A stretch of DNA of 10,512 nt from Thiothrix sp. GTDB taxonomy: Bacteria > Pseudomonadota > Gammaproteobacteria > Thiotrichales > Thiotrichaceae. Position 1 is the stretch's first letter. Every line of letters begins with the position of its first letter. A program made the position numbers and the translations under genes. Below the pieces are notes generated by a model. That model saw nothing but the letters and a program-made list of their open reading frames with translations. It searched no databases and was not told where the DNA came from. The stretch spans positions 1 to 10,512 of the forward strand of contig DRMA01000060.1 of NCBI GenBank assembly GCA_011375245.1, given 5' to 3'. Of the stretch, positions 5,563-10,512 are shown piece after piece.

Positions 5563-8411
5563 TAATTAGTATGATAATCCAACGATAACATGGGGCGTGA
5601 ACTTAGTGTGTCAAATTCACTGGAATAGAATCCAACACCATCCCCATGCGATGCGTTAGCAATAATAATGCCATAGTTACTACTTGGATTATCAATCCAC
5701 TGTTGAATTGCCGTTACACCTGCAGCATTAAAGGTGATGGCTAGAGAGCCTGAGTTATTCGCATTAATGCTACCAAGGACTTGTGACCCTCGATCATTAT
5801 CGCCCTCTGCGCCGACTGATTGCCAGTTACTGCTATTATCAGCTTGATTCCATGTTGTTTGTATATCTGTCCATGTGTGTTTTAGAGCATAAATTTCATA
5901 GGATGCACCACTGGTATTAAAAACTTGAACAGTGATGGAGGCACTATCAATAATAGCTCCTGAGGGAAGGGCGTTGGCAATTTCCCAGCGAATGAGTGAT
6001 GCAATACCATTGCCATCCCCATCAAGCAATAAATCGCTCGCATTGCCTTGATTATTATCGGGATCAGCTTGGGCAATATAAGCATCATTAGTACCGTTAT
6101 AGCTTGAGTCAGGTAAGTTGCCGTTTTGGAACTTGGCAGTCCCCGTATCTTGTGTAGACGGTGTTGTGGTGTTTACTGTGATGGGGGAACTTTGAGCCGA
6201 TGCATTATTACTGGTATCAATGGCATCGACGGTATACGTGTAGGCAGTATTAGCGGTAAGGTTATTATCGGTATAACTTGTGTTTGTTATCGTCGTGATT
6301 GCAGTGCTATCACGATAAACACGATAGCTTTGCACTGCAACATTATCGGTTGAGGCATTCCAGCTTAATGAAACACTATTAGAAGTGACCCCTGTTTCTC
6401 TCAGATTAGCGGGTATCGTTGGCGGTTCATTATCGGTTGTTGGTGGATTAGTTGTGTTGCGATAACGTAAGGATAGTTTTGGGCGTGAAGTGACGGTACT
6501 AAATTCACTGGAATAAAAATCAGCGCCATCACTACTTGATGAGTTGGCAATAATAATGCCGTAGTTACTACTTGGGTCATTAAGCCATTGTTGCACCACG
6601 GCTAATCCTGCTGTATTGAAATTGATGGTCAGTGAGCCTGTGTTGTTGGCATTGACAGTGCCAAGCACTTGTGTATCACGATCATTTGTACCCTCTGCGC
6701 CTGCTGATTGCCAGTTGTTATTATCATCAGCCTGATTCCATGTGACCTGTGATTCATTCCATGCGCGTTTTAATGCATAAATTTCATAGGAGGAGCCGCT
6801 GCTATTAAAGACATCAAAGGTGACTGATGCACTCTCAATGGTTACTCCTGTGGGGACAAAATTAGCGATTTCCCAACGGATAAGCGAAGCAAGATCGTTG
6901 CCATTGCCATCATCACCATCCAAGAGTAAATCAGTTGCGCTGCCTTGGTTGTTATTGGTATTTGCTTGGGCAATATAGGCATCACTTGTGCCGTTATAGT
7001 TTGTATTGGGTAGATTGTCATTTTGGAAGGAAATATTGGTTGTTGGATTATCAGGTGTTGGGTTATCGGGTGTTGTACCGCTTTTCACGATGCTAAATGT
7101 ATCAGGTATGCTGCCATTTTCACGCAAAAAGAACGCATCTAAACGGTTATCTTTGATATCAATAATCATTGAACCGAGGTTTCTCAAACTTTTGTACATG
7201 ACGGGGTGGTCAAGTGTTCCAGGTCCGAGTTGTCCTGAACTACCAGCAACTACATAAACAGTACCTTTATGGGGGGTTTTAGTGGCTTGTTTGGTATAAG
7301 CGCCATCACCTGTGCTATTGCCATCGCCAGCATTAAGGATCATGCTATCTTGCAGACTACTGGAGTTGCCATAATGCCCATCAATAAACTTGGAGCGCTC
7401 ATAAGAATGGCTATGTCCTGATAACACTAAATCCACGCCCGCTTCTTCAAGGATAGGTAAGAAATTGTTACGCATTTCAGTTGTTTGTTCCTCATCACTG
7501 GAATCTGAATCATGCGAGCCTTTGCTATAAGGAGGATGATGCCAAAAGGCAATAATCCATTGCTGTGTTGTATCGGCTAGGTCTTGAGTCAGCCATGTTG
7601 CCATTGCCCCATTTGTTGAACGGTCTGTCTCATGGGAGTCAAGTGAGATGAAATGGATATTGTTATAGTCAAATGAATAATAAGCTTCAGTGCCTGATGC
7701 TGTGCCACCGACTTCTGCTGCTCTTGGAAAGGTGAAAATATCATAATAAGCACCACTTTCGGTCGCTGAATCAGCCGATTGACCATCATGGTTACCAATT
7801 GTTGCCCAGACAGGGGTATTACGTAGTACGGTAGGATACATATCAAACATGGCACTTTGGTATTGAGTATCAGTGCCATCATCATAGGCGTTATCCCCCA
7901 GCATTAGTAACATGTCTGCTTTGCTGTTATTGCTAAGGTAAGTAAGATAGGCATCACGCACATCACGTGCATTATTGTTATTGGTACCAGAGTCCCCTAG
8001 TATCCACAGTTTTGTAGTTAGAGATGTATTGGTTGCTGGCGCGGTGGTAAAGAAGTAATCTGCGCTTGCACCTGCAAGGGTTTGGCTATCTGTGCCAACG
8101 GAGTAGTAGTAGCGGGTATTAGCAGAAAGTCCGTTGATTTGTACACTATGCTCTGTGGTACTGGTTGAGCTGGTCACGCTCTGTGATAGATTGGTTGCAG
8201 TGTCTCCATAACGCACGACACCTTGAACGTTTGAATCCGTGCGCCAACGAATAATGATACTGCTACTTGTGGGTTGTTGTAGATAGGGAGCGCGTTCAAG
8301 ATCGAGTGCAGTGGCAGGGGTTGTGCTGGTTAGTGCAATGAAAAATAATAAAATCAACCTGTGATTTAACCAGATAAATCGATAGGCCAATGATGATGGT
8401 GCGTGAAGCAT
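5562..8411 (-). CDS. Secreted purple-acid-phosphatase-like metallophosphoesterase with FN3 and two DNRLRE domains
   Basis: This is a predicted exported phosphomonoesterase/phosphodiesterase. Numbering is from the upstream ATG at 8423 (953 residues). The ATG at 8411 (Met5, 949 residues) is preferred because GGAG at 8418-8421 lies 6 bases before it, while the 8423 start has no such site. A signal peptide has its hydrophobic core at about 23-32 and an ATA cleavage motif at 37-39. Then come a purple-acid-phosphatase N-terminal FN3-like domain (about 43-128) and the metallophosphatase domain (about 137-345). Its metal motifs are GDSG (143-146), GDNAYD (176-181, with Tyr180 as the purple-phosphatase Fe ligand), GNHD (210-213), WHHPPY (294-299) and GHSHSYE (336-342). 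All usual ligands are present, so it should be active. The C-terminal half has a Pro/Asp/Thr linker (about 448-462), DNRLRE domain 1 (464-656), an FN3 domain (about 664-755) and DNRLRE domain 2 (763-953). The two DNRLRE copies are clearly homologous. They are non-catalytic beta domains common on secreted enzymes and probably aid surface or polymer binding. The substrate cannot be told from sequence. Confidence 0.88.
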   Translation of the reverse strand: MLHAPSSLAYRFIWLNHRLILLFFIALTSTTPATALDLERAPYLQQPTSSSIIIRWRTDSNVQGVVRYGDTATNLSQSVTSSTSTTEHSVQINGLSANTRYYYSVGTDSQTLAGASADYFFTTAPATNTSLTTKLWILGDSGTNNNNARDVRDAYLTYLSNNSKADMLLMLGDNAYDDGTDTQYQSAMFDMYPTVLRNTPVWATIGNHDGQSADSATESGAYYDIFTFPRAAEVGGTASGTEAYYSFDYNNIHFISLDSHETDRSTNGAMATWLTQDLADTTQQWIIAFWHHPPYSKGSHDSDSSDEEQTTEMRNNFLPILEEAGVDLVLSGHSHSYERSKFIDGHYGNSSSLQDSMILNAGDGNSTGDGAYTKQATKTPHKGTVYVVAGSSGQLGPGTLDHPVMYKSLRNLGSMIIDIKDNRLDAFFLRENGSIPDTFSIVKSGTTPDNPTPDNPTTNISFQNDNLPNTNYNGTSDAYIAQANTNNNQGSATDLLLDGDDGNGNDLASLIRWEIANFVPTGVTIESASVTFDVFNSSGSSYEIYALKRAWNESQVTWNQADDNNNWQSAGAEGTNDRDTQVLGTVNANNTGSLTINFNTAGLAVVQQWLNDPSSNYGIIIANSSSSDGADFYSSEFSTVTSRPKLSLRYRNTTNPPTTDNEPPTIPANLRETGVTSNSVSLSWNASTDNVAVQSYRVYRDSTAITTITNTSYTDNNLTANTAYTYTVDAIDTSNNASAQSSPITVNTTTPSTQDTGTAKFQNGNLPDSSYNGTNDAYIAQADPDNNQGNASDLLLDGDGNGIASLIRWEIANALPSGAIIDSASITVQVFNTSGASYEIYALKHTWTDIQTTWNQADNSSNWQSVGAEGDNDRGSQVLGSINANNSGSLAITFNAAGVTAIQQWIDNPSSNYGIIIANASHGDGVGFYSSEFDTLSSRPMLSLDYHTN
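5565..6137 (-). repeat. DNRLRE domain copy 2 within the phosphatase gene
   Basis: This encodes residues 763-953 and is homologous to 6456-7034 (residues 464-656) in the same orientation. Shared landmarks include YNGTxDAYIAQA, ASLIRWEIAN, SYEIYALK, TWNQAD, SNYGIIIAN and FYSSEF. Both copies are about 190 residues long, so this is an internal gene duplication with an FN3 domain between the copies. Confidence 0.85.
6456..7034 (-). repeat. DNRLRE domain copy 1 within the phosphatase gene
   Basis: This encodes residues 464-656, the partner of the copy at 5565-6137. It has a slightly longer Asp/Asn-rich loop (DGDDGNGNDLAS against DGDGNGIAS in copy 2). The copies have diverged moderately at DNA level, which suggests an old duplication kept in frame and not a recent assembly-type repeat. 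Confidence 0.85.
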
Positions 8412-8417
8412 GCAGCT

Positions 8418-8421
8418 CTCC
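8418..8421 (-). promoter_or_regulatory. Ribosome binding site deciding the phosphatase start
   Basis: GGAG on the minus strand (8421 down to 8418) lies 6 bases before the ATG at 8411-8409 and falls inside the reading frame of the upstream ATG at 8423. The upstream ATG has only AT-rich sequence before it, so translation most likely begins at 8411. Confidence 0.55.
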
Positions 8422-8431
8422 ATAATGTTGA

Positions 8432-8437
8432 ATTATA
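8432..8437 (-). promoter_or_regulatory. -10 element of the phosphatase gene
   Basis: The minus strand reads TATAAT, a perfect -10 hexamer. Transcription would start near 8425, leaving a short leader of about 14 bases that just contains the GGAG site for the 8411 start. No good -35 is present at 16-18 bases, which suggests dependence on an activator. Confidence 0.45.
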
Positions 8438-8468
8438 GGTATTTACAAAAACCAACGGTCTATTGTTC

Positions 8469-8493
8469 TTTGCATGTTTATATAGCATGCAAA
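8469..8493. promoter_or_regulatory. Perfect inverted repeat in the divergent promoter region, candidate operator
   Basis: TTTGCATG (8469-8476) and CATGCAAA (8486-8493) form a perfect 8-bp inverted repeat with a 9-base AT-rich spacer. The half-site centres are 17 bases apart, close to two helical turns, which suits a dimeric regulator. It lies between the -10 elements of two divergent genes (minus strand 8432-8437, plus strand 8530-8535), so one bound protein could control both. Confidence 0.5.
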
Positions 8494-8529
8494 ACGCTGA
8501 GGTTCTCATATCTTTCCTTGTATTCAGGC

Positions 8530-8535
8530 TATAAT
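8530..8535 (+). promoter_or_regulatory. -10 element of the TPR gene
   Basis: A perfect TATAAT at 8530-8535. The region 16-18 bases upstream (around 8506-8513) does not resemble TTGACA. Transcription would begin near 8542 and give a leader of about 85 bases before the ATG at 8627. Confidence 0.4.
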
Positions 8536-8626
8536 ATTAAAATATAGGATGTATTTATTGTGTTGCTAGTTAAATAGATATATCCCGTTACGTCCACTTA
8601 ATTTTATTTATCACTTTTATAAATCA

Positions 8627-9472
8627 ATGAGGTATCAAAATATAGACACTGCAAAAAAAACGGTATGGATCGTGTTATTGCTGTCATTATCGTTATCTAT
8701 TTCCCCTGTTGTGTTGGCACATGGGAATTTGCATCCGCAAATTGAAGCAGTATCAAAGCAGCTCAAGCAGCAGCCAAATGATATGGATTTATTGTTGCGA
8801 CGTGCGGTACTCTGGTCTAAGCATGGGGAGCTTGATAAAGCGTTACGTGATGTTAAGCAGGTGTTGCAAAATAATCCTTCTTCAGGTTTTGCGTTATTGC
8901 TATCAGGTAGGTTGAAAAGAGATCAGCAGGATTATGCTAATGCTGTACTGTTTGCTAATCGGTTTATTACGCTTTTTCCTAAGCAGGCGAAAGGCTATCT
9001 ACTTCGGGCAAGTATTATGCAAAACATGGCTAATAAAGCCGCTAACGCTATTAGTGATTATTCAACAGCAATCCGTTTATTGAAGCATCCGCGTCCTGAG
9101 TTGTTTCTGCAACGAGCTGATCTTCAGCTACAGCAAAAAAATGGTGTTGATTTGACCTTGCAACAACTTGCAGTAGCACGTGAACGTTATGGTTTTTTGT
9201 ATGTATTGCAAAAGCGAGCCTTTGATATTGCTAATGCAGCTGAGCATTTTTCTGCTGCCATTACTCTTGCCATTGATATTACAGCGCACATGCAACGCAA
9301 GGAGCAGTGGTTAAAGCGGCAAGGAGATGTGCAACAAGCAATGGGAGATAATAAGAGCGCCCAGCAAAGCTATCTTGCTGCACAGGCTGCAATTAAACAG
9401 CTTCCTCAGCGTTTACAGCGTCATACTGATATGCTTAGTTTGCAACAGGAGCTTATGGTTTTAATCAAATGA
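8627..9472 (+). CDS. Exported TPR-repeat protein
   Basis: A 281-residue protein with an N-terminal signal peptide: basic start, hydrophobic core at about 13-25, and VLA at 29-31 followed by HGNLH. It should act in the periplasm or, less likely, outside the cell. After the signal come tetratricopeptide-type helix pairs at about 53-86, 87-120 and 121-153, with the usual pattern of small and aromatic residues (LLLRRAVLWSKHGELDKAL, then a loop ending NNPSS). A degenerate pair lies at about 156-190, and a last one near 224-256 includes GDNKSAQQSY. No enzyme motif is present, so the role is protein-protein interaction. It is transcribed divergently from the secreted phosphatase across a shared 200-base region, which suggests joint regulation or a shared envelope process. 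I have an uncertain memory of similar HG-starting TPR proteins near metallophosphoesterase genes in other proteobacteria. The start has no clear ribosome binding site but is supported by the signal peptide. Confidence 0.8.
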   Translation: MRYQNIDTAKKTVWIVLLLSLSLSISPVVLAHGNLHPQIEAVSKQLKQQPNDMDLLLRRAVLWSKHGELDKALRDVKQVLQNNPSSGFALLLSGRLKRDQQDYANAVLFANRFITLFPKQAKGYLLRASIMQNMANKAANAISDYSTAIRLLKHPRPELFLQRADLQLQQKNGVDLTLQQLAVARERYGFLYVLQKRAFDIANAAEHFSAAITLAIDITAHMQRKEQWLKRQGDVQQAMGDNKSAQQSYLAAQAAIKQLPQRLQRHTDMLSLQQELMVLIK

Positions 9473-9583
9473 CACTAAAAGGTCGGATAATTACGTTCAC
9501 AGATTAGAAGTAAGTCATGTGTGTTATTTTTTTATCAGAAGCATGTTTGAGCGTAGAGAGTTTCTGCTGAAGCGTGAATATAA

Positions 9584-10243
9584 TTATTCTGGACAAAGCG
9601 CATCAAGAGGGCAGTTTTTGCAGTGTGGTTCTTCACGACAATGTTCTATTGCATGGTGAGCCAATAATGCGTGGAATTCATTGAATAATTCAACATCCTC
9701 ATCAAGAAATAAAGTCATTAAATGCCGTAGCTCATCATGTGGCTCATCTCCGTTAATTAATCCTAGTCGATAAAAAATACGACGGGTATCTTCATCAATA
9801 ATAAAAACGGGGCGTTCAAAGGCATAGAGTAAAATAAGATCAGCCGTTTCTTTGTCTATGCCACTATCGTTAATATTGAGCAATGTATTGCGTAATGTCA
9901 AAATGTCTAGTTTCTTGAGTTCCTTAAACCCACCTTGTTTGATATACCACTGACTGTAGTGTTTTACTTGTTTTGCCTTTTTTACAACCAACTCTGCGCT
10001 AATAATATTAGGTGTGTTAGCAACGTTTAGCCATATTGCTAGTTGTGTTGCTGTTGTTTTGTTGATGGTTTTTGGATGTAAGGCTTGATGGTGCTTCAGT
10101 TGTTCAAGTGCTGCCTTGCTGTAAGACAGGTGGGTTTGTTGTGCAAGTAATGCGGCAAGCATTGCCTCAAAGGGAGTATAGTTTGACCACCATTGTTGAT
10201 CGCCATAAGCTTTATAAAGATCCGCGAAGATTTTACCTAGCAT
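9584..10243 (-). CDS. Endonuclease III-related HhH-GPD DNA glycosylase with Fe-S cluster
   Basis: A 219-residue base-excision repair protein of the endonuclease III superfamily, closest by recall to the COG2231 branch (MagIII/MJ1434-like). It would remove damaged bases from chromosomal DNA. The N-terminal QQWWSNYTPFEAMLAALLAQQ (about 16-36) matches the helical start of that branch. The helix-hairpin-helix with GPD loop covers about 121-152: NINDSGIDKETAD, then PVFIIDEDTRRIF with catalytic Asp150. The lysine that makes endonuclease III a lyase is replaced by Glu132, so a monofunctional glycosylase is expected. The second hairpin Gly is also Asp (Asp130), which is less usual. Four C-terminal cysteines (202, 208, 211, 217; C-x5-C-x2-C-x5-C) should bind a 4Fe-4S cluster; E. 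coli endonuclease III has C-x6-C at the first gap. No clear ribosome binding site is visible. It is convergent with the TPR gene and its substrate is unknown. Confidence 0.85.
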   Translation of the reverse strand: MLGKIFADLYKAYGDQQWWSNYTPFEAMLAALLAQQTHLSYSKAALEQLKHHQALHPKTINKTTATQLAIWLNVANTPNIISAELVVKKAKQVKHYSQWYIKQGGFKELKKLDILTLRNTLLNINDSGIDKETADLILLYAFERPVFIIDEDTRRIFYRLGLINGDEPHDELRHLMTLFLDEDVELFNEFHALLAHHAIEHCREEPHCKNCPLDALCPE

Positions 10244-10313
10244 GTTTATGCGCCCATTATTAGAGAGGAAAAAAGTGCAAGAAATCTCCCATTATTATGA
10301 CACAAATAGTTTG

Positions 10314-10323
10314 AGGTTAACCT
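10314..10323. repeat. 10-bp perfect palindrome upstream of IS607 tnpA
   Basis: AGGTTAACCT at 10314-10323 is self-complementary and is flanked by two direct copies of ATAGT (10306-10310 and 10324-10328). It lies about 75 bases before the recombinase start, in the interval that should contain the left end of the element. Whether it belongs to the element or to the chromosome cannot be decided here. Confidence 0.35.
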
Positions 10324-10396
10324 ATAGTAAGTTTTTTATTACCGTTTGTTACTTAATGCTATGCTTTTATTCATCAACAAAGCTATTCTCATCGAC

Positions 10397-10512
10397 ATGG
10401 TTAAATACGTCACAAGTCGAGTAGCCTGTGAACAATTAGGTTTGCACGCCAATACATTGAGAAAATACGCCGATGAAGGAAGCATCGAAATTATCAAAAC
10501 CCCATCAGGACA
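10397..10512 (+). CDS. tnpA: IS607-family serine recombinase (TnpA), 5' part only
   Basis: The frame from ATG 10397 runs to the window edge and gives 38 residues. They form the MerR-like winged helix-turn-helix that starts IS607-type TnpA: MVKYVTSRVACEQLGLHANT, then LRKYADEGSIEIIKTPSGQ. The RTPGGQRRY-like ending (here KTPSGQ) is typical of this family and separates it from ordinary MerR regulators. TnpA would bind the element ends through this domain. The serine recombinase catalytic domain should follow beyond 10512, often with a TnpB (Fanzor/Cas12-related) gene. An in-frame ATG at 10361 would add 12 residues, but the family usually begins at the M-x-x-Y position, so 10397 is chosen. No clear ribosome binding site is seen. 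Confidence 0.8.
   Translation, partial: MVKYVTSRVACEQLGLHANTLRKYADEGSIEIIKTPSG
10397..10512 (+). mobile_element. IS607-family insertion sequence entering at the right edge (partial)
   Basis: The recombinase start marks an IS607 element extending to the right. IS607 elements lack inverted terminal repeats and make no target duplication, so the left boundary cannot be fixed. It should lie somewhere between the glycosylase start (10243) and 10397. Confidence 0.7.

Noticed and set aside
5565..7034. CRISPR or short tandem repeat array in the phosphatase gene
   Set aside because: The repeated pattern is a duplication of an encoded domain of about 190 residues, kept in frame, not an array of short repeats with spacers.
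7589..7885. 98-codon minus-strand frame inside the phosphatase gene
   Set aside because: It is a shifted frame of the metallophosphatase domain, whose own frame carries the catalytic motifs. No ribosome binding site or family signal was seen.
9473..9583. Intrinsic terminator between the TPR and glycosylase genes
   Set aside because: A T7 run at 9527-9533 exists, but no credible stem precedes it. The AT palindrome GAATATAATTATTC at 9576-9589 is short and overlaps the glycosylase stop codon.
10242..10424. 60-codon plus-strand frame between the glycosylase and tnpA
   Set aside because: It overlaps the tnpA start in another frame and has no recognisable features. The tnpA frame is supported by family similarity.
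10397..10512. Ordinary MerR-type transcription regulator
   Set aside because: The KTPSGQ ending after the helix-turn-helix, and the LGLHANTLRKYADEG pattern, fit IS607 TnpA better. The catalytic domain is outside the window, so some doubt remains.

Overview
The window looks like a chromosomal stretch of a moderately AT-rich Gammaproteobacterium. The basis is the very close resemblance of the first complete gene to E. coli TrhP (YegQ), a Gram-negative style of secreted proteins and tight intergenic spacing. A sulfur-oxidising, Thiothrix/Beggiatoa-like lineage would fit the mix of genes, but that is a guess from memory and not shown by the sequence. No rRNA, tRNA, CRISPR array or prophage was seen.

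Layout, left to right. (1) Bases 2-154 are the 3' end of an unrecognised gene, followed by a small hairpin. (2) Bases 363-1712 encode TrhP, a U32-family tRNA hydroxylation protein. (3) A 303-base gap leads to a 1154-residue protein (2016-5480). I read it as a pyrophosphate-dependent phosphoenolpyruvate carboxykinase (PPi-PEPCK), a rare giant PEPCK type that is easily left as 'hypothetical protein'. (4) A convergent gap of about 80 bases carries an 11-bp imperfect hairpin and a perfect 13-bp tandem duplication. (5) On the minus strand, 5562-8411 encodes a secreted purple-acid-phosphatase-like enzyme with the order FN3, metallophosphatase, DNRLRE, FN3, DNRLRE. (6) A divergent promoter region contains a perfect 8-bp inverted repeat. 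It separates the phosphatase from a secreted TPR-repeat protein (8627-9472, plus strand). (7) On the minus strand, 9584-10243 encodes an endonuclease III-related DNA glycosylase of the COG2231 type. (8) The right edge enters an IS607-family element: bases 10397-10512 are the first 38 codons of its serine-recombinase TnpA.

The genes do not form one pathway. The phosphatase and the TPR protein are the most likely functional pair, because they are divergent, both exported and share a control region. The PPi-PEPCK stands alone, with its own leader and a good ribosome binding site, and would link pyrophosphate to the PEP/oxaloacetate node. I found no defence system or other obviously new multi-gene system. 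The points most worth following up are the PPi-PEPCK, the duplicated-domain phosphatase with its divergent TPR partner, and the glycosylase with unusual active-site residues.
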